Assembly: GCA_043820985.1 (NCBI GenBank)
Contig: JBDRDH010000011.1
Span: forward strand, 36,865 to 100,864
Source of the DNA: JAAYXS01 sp043820985
GTDB taxonomy: Bacteria; Planctomycetota; Phycisphaerae; UBA1845; Fen-1342
DNA length: 64,000 bases
Direction: 5' to 3'
The notes below the pieces were generated by a model. It saw only the letters and a program-made list of their open reading frames with translations. It searched no databases and was not told where the DNA came from. The translations under genes and the position numbers were made by a program. Of the stretch, positions 44,837 to 53,577 are shown one piece after another; positions within the stretch are counted from its first letter, which is position 1, and each line of letters starts with the position of its first letter.

Positions 44837-45352
44837 CTTGAATGCGCACTTTCTGCGCGGCAGGTGTGTGTTTCTGGCGTCGAATTCACAACTTCGCGCA
44901 AGTGTAGACGATATGACCGCTTAGCAGCGGAAGTAAATCTCCGGTGCTGTCGCGTGCCACGGAGGGCAGCGGCCAATGCGGTCGAGCCGGCACCACTGAC
45001 CGGCATGATGCCAGTCAGCAATTCGTCGTCGCAAGCAAGGAGGCTGGTGACGGGGAATTAGCCGCTCGCCGCTATCGTACTCGGCGCGGTGTCTTTGCAC
45101 CGCGCTAACGCGTTTGATTCACGCCCTGGGCGTGATTGCCGGATGCCAGGTTACTACGGAGTCTAGTATCCATCTGCCGGCTATCTTGGGGGAAGTCTTG
45201 CACGCCGCACTGTTCGTCAGACTACTATCAAGAAACCCGACCACGCGTATAATGTGCGGCACCCGCGCCGGGCTTTGCATGAGCCGGCCGGGAGAGCCGC
45301 GAGCCCGCCAGACGCCGACCTCCGCGTTCGGGTGCCTATGTCCGAGGCAGGT
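44837..45352. other. Structured intergenic region between tsf and rnd
   Basis: About 515 bases without a gene. It has three stem-loops: CTGACCGGCA-TGA-TGCCAGTCAG with one mismatch (44996-45018), GCGCGGTG/CACCGCGC (45084-45105) and the palindrome TCACGCCC-T-GGGCGTGA (45119-45135). A perfect -10 box TATAAT is at 45248-45253, about 100 bases before the rnd ATG; its -35 is weak. A structured RNA or a leader of rnd is possible, but no known RNA family was recognised. Confidence 0.45.
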
Positions 45353-46549
45353 ATGACAAATTCCGACCTGGTTACAAAACAGTCTGATTTGGAGACGCAT
45401 TGTCGCATCTGGCGTTCAGCCGGTAGCCTTGCGTTCGACACGGAATTCATTCGGGACGACACCTATGAATCAGCTTTGTGCCTGGTCCAGGTGGCAGACG
45501 GCTCCAAAGTGACGTTGATTGATCCCACCTGCGGCCTGGATATGGACGTCTTCTGGGATCTGGTTACTGATGAACGCGTGACCGCGGTGTTACATGCCGG
45601 CAAGGAAGATTTCGAGGTATGCTTGCGTGCCACCGGCCAACCGCCACGGAATGTATTTGATGTGCAGATCGCGGCCGGGTTCCTGGGGCATGGCTACCCG
45701 CTCAGCCTGTCGCGTTTGGTGGGCGAGGTGATCGGGCGGCAGATCAGTAAGGGGCAAACGCTCACGGACTGGCTACGTCGTCCATTGACCGACGCGCAGA
45801 TTCGCTACGCCATCGAGGACGTGGTGCACCTGCCGGCTATATATCAGCAGTTGTCGGCGGGCCTGGTCCGCTCGGGACGCGTCGAATGGGCCGCGGAGGA
45901 ATTTCGCCGATTCGAAGAGCCGGATTATTACCAACCGCCGGTGCGCGATCGTTTATTTCGAGTCAAAGGCACCAAGCGGCTGGATGGCCTGGGACTAGCG
46001 GTGCTGGAACGGCTCCTGGATTGGCGTGACGAATGGGCCCAAGCCCGTAATCGGCCGATTCGCGCGCTGATGCGGGATGACGTGATGGTCGAGATCGCGC
46101 GCCGCCGACCGAAACGCGAATCTGACCTGCAAGTATTACGAGGATTTCCCCAAGCCCACAATCCCAAGATAATTGGCGAGATACTGCGGATTATCAAGGA
46201 TGTGCGGGAGACTCCCGAGAGCGGATGGCCCAAGCCATTTCGGCCGCCCGAGGAACTGCCCATGTCCAAGGTGATGGTTGACATTCTCTCGGCGGTCTGC
46301 CGGGCGGTGTGTTATGAGCAGGGGGTCAGCCACGAGTTGCTCGGCAGTGCCCAGCGGTTGCGTGAACTGCTGGAATACTATTCCGGGCGCACCGCGGAGC
46401 GGCCGGCGTTACTATGCGGCTGGCGCGAGGAGTTCATCGGCCAACGCTTACTGGATCTGCTGGAGGGTCATAGCGAGTTGCACATTACCGGCTGGCCCGA
46501 CAATCCCCATTTGGAGGTCGTGACCCACTCGACCGAACCATCCAGCTAG
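45353..46549 (+). CDS. rnd: Ribonuclease D
   Basis: A 398-residue RNase D. The 3'-5' exonuclease domain has the DEDD motifs in 'LAFDTEFIRDDTY', 'VLHAGKEDFEVCL' and 'YAIEDVVHLPAIYQQL'. An HRDC domain follows ('ERLLDWRDEWAQARNRPI') and a second HRDC-like part near the C-terminus. It trims the 3' ends of tRNA and other small RNAs. The ATG at 45353 has AGG five bases upstream and matches the family's N-terminus; the ATG at 45338 adds five residues. The GTG at 45254 lies on the -10 box and was rejected. Confidence 0.9.
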   Translation: MTNSDLVTKQSDLETHCRIWRSAGSLAFDTEFIRDDTYESALCLVQVADGSKVTLIDPTCGLDMDVFWDLVTDERVTAVLHAGKEDFEVCLRATGQPPRNVFDVQIAAGFLGHGYPLSLSRLVGEVIGRQISKGQTLTDWLRRPLTDAQIRYAIEDVVHLPAIYQQLSAGLVRSGRVEWAAEEFRRFEEPDYYQPPVRDRLFRVKGTKRLDGLGLAVLERLLDWRDEWAQARNRPIRALMRDDVMVEIARRRPKRESDLQVLRGFPQAHNPKIIGEILRIIKDVRETPESGWPKPFRPPEELPMSKVMVDILSAVCRAVCYEQGVSHELLGSAQRLRELLEYYSGRTAERPALLCGWREEFIGQRLLDLLEGHSELHITGWPDNPHLEVVTHSTEPSS

Positions 46550-46577
46550 AGCGGAATCAGGCATGACCTGTTGCCCC

Positions 46578-46629
46578 GGGAGGGCGAGCCTCCCGGCGAG
46601 CCGCGGCTCGGCAGTGGCCTCGCCCTCCC
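46578..46629. repeat. Dispersed repeat pair, GGGAGGGCGA family, inverted
   Basis: Two copies face each other: GGGAGGGCGAG (46578-46588) and CTCGCCCTCCC (46619-46629) are perfect 11-bp arms, and the centre CGAGCCGCGGCTCG is itself a palindrome. The whole can fold as one 52-base hairpin. The rest of 46630-46759 holds a -10 box TATAAT at 46704-46709 for the next gene. Confidence 0.75.
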
Positions 46630-46759
46630 TAAGACGCCAGAGCGGTTCTGAACCTCGCGAGCATCTCCGATTACCAATCATGCACATTGGATCTGGTTCC
46701 TTATATAATATGCTTGCGGAGACTGTGATCTGTGGTTATTCAACTCACCGAGTCTGTCC

Positions 46760-47311
46760 ATGGCTGACCCGCATGATAATTCGGGCACTCCTCGGCCGTC
46801 TGCCGAGGAGTTGCGGCTACGGTTGGACTACGACGATACACGCCTGCTGGCGGAATGTGAGGTTCATACCTACCGATCCAGCGGCCCCGGCGGCCAGCAT
46901 CGCAATAAAACCTCGTCGGCCGTGCGCCTGCATCACCAACCTAGTGGCCTGGTTACCAAGGGGGCGGAGAGCCGCTCGCAACATCAGAACAAGGCTCGGG
47001 CGCTCCAACGGCTGCGCGAAGCCCTGGCGGTGAATATCCGCCAGCCGTTGCCAGCCGAGATTGAATGGCCGGCAAATGTGAACATCGTTGCCCGACGGCT
47101 GAAGCTGGCCAGCAGTAATCCCGCCATTCCACATGTCATCGCTCTGGTGCTCGATGCGCTTGCAGACCACGGCGGTAAGCTGGCGGACGCGGCGTGTGCC
47201 TTGGGAATCAGCGCCTCCAGCCTGACCCGCTTTCTCGCCGACCAACCGGCCGCCTGGACCACGGCCAACCGCATCCGAACAGCGGCGGGACTACCGGCGC
47301 TGAAGAAATAG
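46760..47311 (+). CDS. Peptide chain release factor-like protein (GGQ domain)
   Basis: A 183-residue protein with an RF-1 type domain but no codon-recognition domain. The catalytic motif is in 'YRSSGPGGQHRNKTSSAVRL' (GGQ at about residue 49-51), followed by 'ESRSQHQNKARALQRLREAL'. The C-terminal 60 residues have a helix-turn-helix-like part ('LADAACALGISASSLTRFL'). Related proteins rescue stalled ribosomes or release peptides without a stop codon. It is similar in layout to ArfB/RF-H-like proteins found in planctomycetes, with an unusual C-terminal end. It stands alone. Confidence 0.82.
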   Translation: MADPHDNSGTPRPSAEELRLRLDYDDTRLLAECEVHTYRSSGPGGQHRNKTSSAVRLHHQPSGLVTKGAESRSQHQNKARALQRLREALAVNIRQPLPAEIEWPANVNIVARRLKLASSNPAIPHVIALVLDALADHGGKLADAACALGISASSLTRFLADQPAAWTTANRIRTAAGLPALKK

Positions 47312-47379
47312 CTTACGTCACACTGTGGGGATGTATCGAGATTTGACGCTGGGGCGATCGGCCGGTACGGTTCTGGATC

Positions 47380-49344
47380 ATGTTTTCGGTATTGCTAAGT
47401 CATCGTGTGGTATGTGGCACGTTCCTGGGGCTGGTTGCGCTGGTTGCGCTGTTGGCGGTGGGGCAGTGGTGCCGCGGGCAGGACGCTGTGCCGACCAGCG
47501 CTCCCGCTTTTACAACTTCCGCGCTAGCAACGACATCTACTCCGGCCACCACATCTGCTCCTGCTAAGCCTCTAACCCCGGCCGAGAAAAAGGCCAAATT
47601 TTACTATGCCTGGGTGGTTGTTCCGCCCTTGCTGACCATCGTGCTGGCGATCTGGTGGCGACAGGTGGTGCCGGCGCTGGCGATTGGGGTGCTGGCAGCA
47701 GCGTATATGTTGGCGGGTGCCGAGGAACAGCCACAATTCGGCGGCATCACACTCTCTGGCTTGCGTTTGGCCGTGGAAGGCTACTTCCTCGGCGCGCTGG
47801 CCGATACGGATCATCTGCGGATCATCGTCTTCACGCTCAGTATCGGCGGCATGGTGGGCATTATCGCCGCCAACGGTGGTACTCCCGCGATCGTCGGTAT
47901 TGTGGCGCGCTGGGCCTCCAGTCGCCGCCGGGGGCAGATCGCGACGTGGTTCGCCGGCCTGATCGTGTTTTTTGACGATTACGCGAACGCCATGGTGGTC
48001 GGGCCGGCGATGCGCCCGGTCAGCGATCGGTTGAAGATCAGCCGCGCCAAGCTCGCGTATCTGGTGGATTCGACGGCGGCGCCGGTGGCCTCGATCGCCT
48101 TGATCGGCACGTGGATCGGCACGGAGATTCTCTACATTCAGCAGGGACTGGAGGCCATCGGGCAGAAGCCGGCGTTCCTGGCGGACGTGACGCTCGACTC
48201 GGGATTTGCGTACGAGGTGTTTATCCGCAGCCTGGCGTATCGCTTCTACCCGATTCTGGCGCTGGTCATGGTGCTGCTGATCGGCTTGTTCGATCGTGAT
48301 TTCGGGCCCATGCGGCGGGCGGAGAGTGACTGCGTCGCCGGTAAGGACACGGCGAGCACATCCGTCGCCGGCGAAAGCACGATCCGGAGCACGAAAGCCT
48401 GGTATGCCGGTGTGCCGGTACTTGTGCTGCTGGGCGTCACAATAGCGTTGTTGATTCAAACCGGCTGGACCAGGATGAACGCCAAGCTCGAGTTGAAGCG
48501 CGAAGCATATATCGCCATGTTGGTGGACCAGCCGGGCGATATGACCACGCCGGCGGTCAGCGCGGAGGAGGCTCATCCGCTGCCGAGCGGGACGGCGCTG
48601 GTCCGAGAGGTTATCACCAATGGTGATGCCTATCGTTCGCTGTTGTGGGGGGCCGTTACCTCGCTGATCCTGGCCACGGTGATCTCGCTAGCATCCCGCA
48701 CGCTGAACCTGGGCCAGTCCGTCGAGGCCGCCACGAGCAACATGGCGCGGATGTTCACCACCGTTCTGATCCTGGTGTTTGCCTGGACGCTCTCCACGGC
48801 GATGAAGGACCTGGGGCTCGGCTTTGTGGCGCGCGACATGCTCGCGCATGCGAAATTCGATCCGAGTTATCTACCGCTACTGGTATTTATCAGCGCCTGC
48901 GTAGTGTCGTTCGCTACCGGGACGTCGTATGGCACGATGGGGATCCTCTGTCCAGCGGTCGTTCCAATCGCCGCGGGTTTGATGATGGATATGCCCGCCG
49001 CCGAGGCGGAGCCGATCTTTTACGCCGCCGTCGGGGCGGTGCTGGCTGGCTCGGTCTTTGGCGATCATTGCTCGCCGATCAGCGATACGACGGTGCTCTC
49101 AGCGCTGGCCAGTGAGTGCTCACTCGAATCCCACGTCTGGACGCAGATGCCCTATGCGCTAACGGTGGCGGTCGTGTCGGTCGTCTGTGGCGACGTGCTG
49201 TGCCGCTATCTCAACCAACCCTGGTGGATTGGTTTGATAGCGGGCACCGTGGCGTTGGTGCTGATCGTGCTGATCGTCGGTCGCCGGCCGCGCGCGCCCG
49301 GCGAATCAGAGCCTGTGGCGCCTGTGCGGGTGAGTACGCCGTAG
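47380..49344 (+). CDS. Na+/H+ antiporter NhaC family membrane protein
   Basis: A 654-residue membrane protein with about 11-13 helices. The first 60 residues have a hydrophobic segment and then a low-complexity Thr/Ala/Pro stretch (about 48-65) before the transporter. The NhaC-family core contains 'FTLSIGGMVGIIAANGG', 'WFAGLIVFFDDYANAMVVG' with two acids in a membrane segment, 'YLVDSTAAPVASIALIGTW', 'SFATGTSYGTMGILCP' and 'GDHCSPISDTTVLSALAS'. It probably exchanges Na+ (or another ion or substrate) for protons. The ribosome binding site before the ATG is weak, and the true start could be a little downstream. Confidence 0.85.
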   Translation: MFSVLLSHRVVCGTFLGLVALVALLAVGQWCRGQDAVPTSAPAFTTSALATTSTPATTSAPAKPLTPAEKKAKFYYAWVVVPPLLTIVLAIWWRQVVPALAIGVLAAAYMLAGAEEQPQFGGITLSGLRLAVEGYFLGALADTDHLRIIVFTLSIGGMVGIIAANGGTPAIVGIVARWASSRRRGQIATWFAGLIVFFDDYANAMVVGPAMRPVSDRLKISRAKLAYLVDSTAAPVASIALIGTWIGTEILYIQQGLEAIGQKPAFLADVTLDSGFAYEVFIRSLAYRFYPILALVMVLLIGLFDRDFGPMRRAESDCVAGKDTASTSVAGESTIRSTKAWYAGVPVLVLLGVTIALLIQTGWTRMNAKLELKREAYIAMLVDQPGDMTTPAVSAEEAHPLPSGTALVREVITNGDAYRSLLWGAVTSLILATVISLASRTLNLGQSVEAATSNMARMFTTVLILVFAWTLSTAMKDLGLGFVARDMLAHAKFDPSYLPLLVFISACVVSFATGTSYGTMGILCPAVVPIAAGLMMDMPAAEAEPIFYAAVGAVLAGSVFGDHCSPISDTTVLSALASECSLESHVWTQMPYALTVAVVSVVCGDVLCRYLNQPWWIGLIAGTVALVLIVLIVGRRPRAPGESEPVAPVRVSTP

Positions 49345-49524
49345 CGTTGCTGGCGGGGGATTAGGAGCTCTTGACGGTAACCCTCGCGGGCGCTGCGGAT
49401 TCGGTTTGGAACCCGCTCGCTGGCGCTCGGGGCTCGGATTGGGGGGGCGCGTGTGGCGGGGAGCGTTCGGCGTGGTACCATACTGCCCTTACGCGACAAA
49501 CAATGATGACCAGGAGACGATGAC

Positions 49525-51324
49525 GTGCCTTTGTCATACAACCAGCGGACGTGTTACTGCGGCGAGGTGGGTACCGACCGGGTTGGCCAGACGGTTACGC
49601 TGGCTGGGTGGGTGCATGGTCGTCGTGATCTGGGCGGTCTGATTTTCGTGGATCTGCGCGATCGTGAAGGGCTCGTGCAACTCAATTTCAATCCGGAGAC
49701 CGATCCGCAACCACACGAGGTCGCCAGCCGTATCCGGCCGGAGTATTGCATCGTCATCAGTGGCGAAGTGGCGCCGCGGCCCGAGGGTCTGGTCAACAAG
49801 AATATGAAGACGGGTGCGATCGAGGTGCTGGTTCGCGAAGTCGAGGTGCTCAGCCAGTCCAAGACGCCAATTTTTGAAATCGCCGACGAGATCGACACGA
49901 ACGAAGAGACGCGCATGCGCTATCGCTATCTGGACCTGCGCCGATCGCCCATGCAGCAGGCAATGGTGACGCGGCACCGCATTACCAAGGCGATTCGCGA
50001 CTATTTCGACGGTGAAGGTTTCATCGAAGTCGAGACCCCCTTTCTGACCAAGAGCACGCCGGAGGGGGCGCGGGATTTCCTGGTGCCGTCGCGCGTGCAG
50101 CCGGGGACGTTCTACGCCCTGCCGCAGTCGCCGCAGTTGTTCAAGCAACTGCTGATGATGAGCGGCTTTGACAAGTATGTGCAGATCGTGCGCTGCTTCC
50201 GTGACGAGGATCTGCGGGCCGATCGCCAGCCGGAGTTCACGCAGCTCGACATGGAGATGTCCTTCGTGCAGCCCGACGACGTTATGAACGTCATCGAAGG
50301 CTGCATGCAACATGTCATGAAGGTCATCCACGGTGTTGACATACCACGGCCGTTCCCGCGTATGTCATACGCCCAGGCCATGGCCGACTACGGCATCGAC
50401 CGACCCGATACGCGTTACGACCTGCGCATCAAGAACATCACCGACCTCGCCCGCCGGATGGAATTTCGCCTGTTTACCGAGCCGATCGCGGCCGGCGGCG
50501 TGGTCCGCGTCATCCGCGTGCCGGGCGGGGCCGAGATGACCCGCAAGGAAACCGACAAGCTGACGGACGATCTGAAGGGCATCGGGGCCGGCGGATTGCC
50601 GCTGGCCAAGGTCGTCAAGGGTGACGGCGACCAGCCGGCGCTGCAGACCGGGGTGGCCAAGTTCTTCACCCCCGAACTAACTGCCGAGTTGATCGCCGCC
50701 ACCGGCGCCGAGGTCGGCGATATCCTCTTCTTCGCGGCCGATACCGAAGCGAATGTCTGCAAATACCTCTCGTGGCTGCGCGAGGTGGTGGCGCAGCAGC
50801 GTGGGCTGATTCCCGAAGGCCAGTGGAACTTCCTGTGGGTCGTCGATTTCCCAATGTTTGTGTTTGACGAGGAGGCACAGCGCTACTTCGCCGTGCACCA
50901 CCCGTTCACCGCGCCGCTGGATGAGGATCTGGAGCGGTTGGAGAGCGAGCCGGGCAAGTGCCGGGCCAAGGCGTACGATATCGTGCTGAATGGCATCGAG
51001 CTCGGCGGCGGCAGCATCCGTATCCACCGCTCCGATGTGCAGGAGCGGGTTTTCAAGCTGCTCGAGCTGACGCCCGAGGAACAGCAGGCCAAGTTCGGCT
51101 TCCTGCTCGAGGCCCTGCAATACGGCCCGCCGCCGCACGGCGGAATCGCCCTGGGCCTGGATCGCATGGTCATGCTGCTGACCGGGCAGGACAACATTCG
51201 CGACGTGACGGCGTTCCCGAAGACCGCGCGGGCGGTATGTCCGCTGACCGCGGCTCCCAGCCCGGTGGCCCAGGCGCAACTAGACGAACTGGCCCTGCGC
51301 CTGACCACGGCCCAAGAACCGTAG
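49525..51324 (+). CDS. aspS: Aspartyl-tRNA synthetase
   Basis: A 599-residue bacterial-type class II synthetase. Start GTG with AGGAG eight bases upstream. An OB-fold anticodon-binding domain (1-105) is followed by motif 2 and 3 ('IVRCFRDEDLRADRQPEFTQ', 'GGIALGLDRMVMLL') and the GAD insertion domain (about 290-420) typical of bacteria. It charges tRNA-Asp; whether it also charges tRNA-Asn cannot be read from the sequence with certainty. Its stop TAG is part of a GTAGCGGCC repeat at 51321-51347. Confidence 0.96.
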   Translation: MPLSYNQRTCYCGEVGTDRVGQTVTLAGWVHGRRDLGGLIFVDLRDREGLVQLNFNPETDPQPHEVASRIRPEYCIVISGEVAPRPEGLVNKNMKTGAIEVLVREVEVLSQSKTPIFEIADEIDTNEETRMRYRYLDLRRSPMQQAMVTRHRITKAIRDYFDGEGFIEVETPFLTKSTPEGARDFLVPSRVQPGTFYALPQSPQLFKQLLMMSGFDKYVQIVRCFRDEDLRADRQPEFTQLDMEMSFVQPDDVMNVIEGCMQHVMKVIHGVDIPRPFPRMSYAQAMADYGIDRPDTRYDLRIKNITDLARRMEFRLFTEPIAAGGVVRVIRVPGGAEMTRKETDKLTDDLKGIGAGGLPLAKVVKGDGDQPALQTGVAKFFTPELTAELIAATGAEVGDILFFAADTEANVCKYLSWLREVVAQQRGLIPEGQWNFLWVVDFPMFVFDEEAQRYFAVHHPFTAPLDEDLERLESEPGKCRAKAYDIVLNGIELGGGSIRIHRSDVQERVFKLLELTPEEQQAKFGFLLEALQYGPPPHGGIALGLDRMVMLLTGQDNIRDVTAFPKTARAVCPLTAAPSPVAQAQLDELALRLTTAQEP

Positions 51325-51403
51325 CGGCCCGCGCCCCGCGCGGCCGGTAGGACGAAGATCATCTTCGTCCCTAGCACGTAGCGTCGGCCCCCCGCGGCCG
51401 ACG
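51321..51403. repeat. Cluster of three palindromic repeats after aspS
   Basis: First, GTAGCGGCCCGCGCC then CCGCGCGGCCGG (51321-51347), which supplies the aspS stop codon. Second, TAGGACGAAGATCATCTTC then GTCCCTA (51348-51373), with a perfect 9-bp stem GGACGAAGA/TCTTCGTCC and 3-base loop. Third, GTAGCGTCGGCC and GGCCGACG (51378-51403). None has a T run. Confidence 0.75.
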
Positions 51404-51495
51404 TCGCCGACCGGAAACGCCACGGCCTGACGATGTCAGACCGCGCCACCCGGCGCGCCCCCGGATTCCATGCGCCTGAGAACGCGCACAAAAGA

Positions 51496-51516
51496 GGCCG
51501 CCACGGTGGGGCGGCC
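51496..51516 (-). terminator. Rho-independent terminator of the PEP-CTERM gene
   Basis: On the minus strand a 7-bp stem GGCCGCC/GGCGGCC with a 7-base loop, followed by TCTTTTG. It lies about 30 bases after the stop of the gene 51547-52737. Confidence 0.75.
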
Positions 51517-51546
51517 CCTGTTTACGGTCAACTATTCAGCAGCGCG

Positions 51547-52737
51547 TTAGCGGCGCCGGCGAGCCAAAACGAGGGCACCCAGGCCGAGCAGCGCGAGCGT
51601 CCCCGGTTCGGGCACGATGTATTCGAGCGAGCGGGCATAGTCGATGAAGACGCCATCGCCGTGTCCCGTGGCCCACGCAATCGTTTCGTTGGCATCGAGG
51701 AAGTCGCCGTCGTCGTTGAGGTCGAGCAGGCGGAGAATGTTGTCTGACGCGTCAACCCCGGCCGAGGCGACGAGTAGTTCACCGCCGGGGCCGATGGCCA
51801 GCGCCCACGTCGCGCCCAGCGAGATGCCGGCGGGCATGCAGCTTTCGTTCCAGACCTCGAACACCTCGGAGGCATCGTCGATGTTGTTGCTCGCATTCAG
51901 GTCAGTAAGTTGGAAGACCTTCTGCGGAAGGGTATTCGAGGCTTCCGCAATAAACAAGCTGGTGCCGTCGTTGACAACGGTGCCGCCGACCTGAATGCCG
52001 AAGCTGCCCTCCGTGGCGAAGACGTTGAACTCGCCGACCTCGATCACTCCGTTGCCGTTTATGTCCACCGCGCGGTGGATCTCATCCGTCCCTACCGTGT
52101 CGGCAAAGTAGGCCGCGTCGTTCATAATCGAAAGCTGAAAGGGCGCCGTGTCTAGAAAACTGTATATGTCCATCCACAGCGTGGCCTCGTTCTCATCGTT
52201 GGCGTCTCCGTCGCCGTTCAGGTCCACCGTGCGATAGAGCGCGTCCGCCCCACTGGTCAGGGTGCCGGCGTTAAGGATGAAGGTTGCGCCGCTGCTGTCC
52301 TGGAAAACACCCTGTGGCGACGGCAAGAGGAAGCCGTGGTAGTTGGCGGCCCCCGAGAACCACACGTTCGCCTCGCCGGCGTCCTGCGCGTCCCAGTCGC
52401 CGTTCAGATCGCGCATGCGATACACCGTGTCGGCCGTCCCGTCGCCATAGAACTGGTACCCGCTGATTGACTGAAAAATCGTGTACACGGAGTTGGTGGG
52501 GGTCGGAAGCCCGGACGCGTTCGTAGCGTCGAGATACACCCAGTGCTCGCCGGCATCCTCCGCGTCGCCGTCAGCGTTCAGGTCGCGCGTCAGATAGATC
52601 TGGTCCAGTGTCATGTCGCCGACGAGGGCTCCGCCGGTCTTGGCGTCGAGCGGCGGCGCCTGCCCGAAGAGCGGTGCAGCGGCGCACAGACCCACGGCCA
52701 ATGTCAATACTGCAATCCAGTTAGACCAAGGTATCAT
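51547..52737 (-). CDS. PEP-CTERM protein with six EF-hand-like calcium-loop repeats
   Basis: A 396-residue exported protein. The ATG at 52737 has GGAGGAGG about eight bases upstream and begins the signal peptide; an in-frame start at 52791 does not. Six units of about 53-62 residues each carry a loop with acidic spacing: 'DLNADGDAEDAGE', 'DLNGDWDAQDAGE', 'DLNGDGDANDENE', 'DINGNGVIEVGE', 'DLNASNNIDDASE' and 'DLNDDGDFLDANE', at about residues 52, 110, 172, 225, 279 and 339. Each follows a strand of the 'IYLTR'/'VYRMR' type, so a six-bladed calcium-bound propeller is plausible. The sorting tail 'VPEPGTLALLGLG' and RRRR end the chain. It is probably a surface protein. Confidence 0.82.
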   Translation of the reverse strand: MIPWSNWIAVLTLAVGLCAAAPLFGQAPPLDAKTGGALVGDMTLDQIYLTRDLNADGDAEDAGEHWVYLDATNASGLPTPTNSVYTIFQSISGYQFYGDGTADTVYRMRDLNGDWDAQDAGEANVWFSGAANYHGFLLPSPQGVFQDSSGATFILNAGTLTSGADALYRTVDLNGDGDANDENEATLWMDIYSFLDTAPFQLSIMNDAAYFADTVGTDEIHRAVDINGNGVIEVGEFNVFATEGSFGIQVGGTVVNDGTSLFIAEASNTLPQKVFQLTDLNASNNIDDASEVFEVWNESCMPAGISLGATWALAIGPGGELLVASAGVDASDNILRLLDLNDDGDFLDANETIAWATGHGDGVFIDYARSLEYIVPEPGTLALLGLGALVLARRRR

Positions 52738-52767
52738 AGCTTGTCCTCCTCCTTTTTCACGGGCCCC

Positions 52768-52796
52768 GGCGCCAAATCGACCGGGCGCCAAATCGA
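52768..52796. repeat. Direct repeat upstream of the calcium-loop PEP-CTERM gene
   Basis: Two identical 13-base copies GGCGCCAAATCGA start at 52768 and 52784, 16 bases apart. They lie about 35 bases before the start codon at 52737, in the 5' leader or promoter of that gene. A regulator-binding pair is possible. The gap 52797-53296 holds no gene other than the repeats listed. Confidence 0.5.
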
Positions 52797-52988
52797 TATG
52801 TGTCGCCCCCGCTGGGCACTCATGCCCCGTACCCGGGTAGCGCGCGTTAACTAAGTCCCATAGTAATCACATCCTGCCTCCCGTGTCAAGCAAAAAAAGC
52901 TCTCACTGCTCGGCCGCTCAGATTGGAAATACGCGAGACCTGCACGTGACGCCACCTTTAACCGGGTAGTGCGGGCGTTTCGCTCGCT

Positions 52989-53015
52989 GCGGCTCGGCAG
53001 GGATCTCGCTCCCCC
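52989..53015 (-). repeat. Dispersed repeat, GGGAGGGCGA family (degenerate copy)
   Basis: The plus strand reads GCGGCTCGGCAGGGATCTCG then CTCCCCC, a decayed copy of the family also at 29168, 38523, 46578 and 61523. Confidence 0.5.
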
Positions 53016-53184
53016 AAAGCAATAGAGCATTCCTGAATCCGGTTTAGCCGTGATCCTCATACTCAGTCTTCGGCTCCCCCGGGGCGTGAAATGCGTGATA
53101 ATATTGTGTACGGTACGCGGGAGACCGGGCGCGCGGACCGTCTGGCGGCCAGCGGCTCGCCGGCCGAGGAAGCTGGGTCAACTG

Positions 53185-53259
53185 ACCGTTGAAAACTGGT
53201 CCCACAGATGTAGCGACCAGGCTCTGTCCCGGCCGACACCGGTTACAAACCGATCTCAC
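53185..53259. repeat. Two short palindromic repeats ending in a CCAC-like tag
   Basis: ACCGTTGAAAACTGGT followed by CCCACA (53185-53206), and ACCGGTTACAAACCG followed by ATCTCAC (53238-53259). Each is a 6-7-bp stem with a 3-4 base loop. The second is nearly the same as 61448-61470. They lie just before the small gene at 53297. Confidence 0.65.
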
Positions 53260-53296
53260 CTGGTTGATCGGCATAACATTCTTTGGAGGCGTGCTG

Positions 53297-53563
53297 ATGA
53301 TTATTGAGTTCAGAAAGCGTCCGTGGTCCGGTTTCCTGCTGGGGGCTGGCACGGTTCTGTTGATCGGGCTGATGTGGTTGAATCTGGCGCCGCCGCCGGC
53401 CTACGGTCAGCTCGCGGATAGTGCCGCGCAGCGCAATGAAATGATTAAAGAGCTGCGCGGCGTGAACCAGAAGCTGACGGAGATTACCGGGCTGCTGCGC
53501 GAGATCCGTAACGATGCCCGCCAGGACAAACCAGATAAGGATAGCAAAAGCAAGCAGCCGTAA
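53297..53563 (+). CDS. Small membrane protein with charged coiled tail
   Basis: An 88-residue protein. A hydrophobic segment (about residues 13-36) is followed by a helical, charged part ('RNEMIKELRGVNQKLTEITG') that looks like a short coiled coil, and a Lys/Asp-rich end. GGAGG lies seven bases before the ATG. No family was recognised. It could be a signal-peptide-exported small protein or a single-pass anchor. It converges on the LOG gene after 14 bases. Confidence 0.65.
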   Translation: MIIEFRKRPWSGFLLGAGTVLLIGLMWLNLAPPPAYGQLADSAAQRNEMIKELRGVNQKLTEITGLLREIRNDARQDKPDKDSKSKQP

Positions 53564-53577
53564 TGAGGTATCGCCGC

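Noticed and set aside
45254..45337. N-terminal extension of rnd from a GTG at 45254
   Set aside because: The codon follows the TATAAT box by no bases, so it would lie upstream of the transcript start; the extension does not resemble RNase D.
47572..48576. A 334-codon minus-strand frame opposite the NhaC-type gene
   Set aside because: Its product is rich in His, Arg and Gln, as is common for antisense of membrane protein genes; no start signal.
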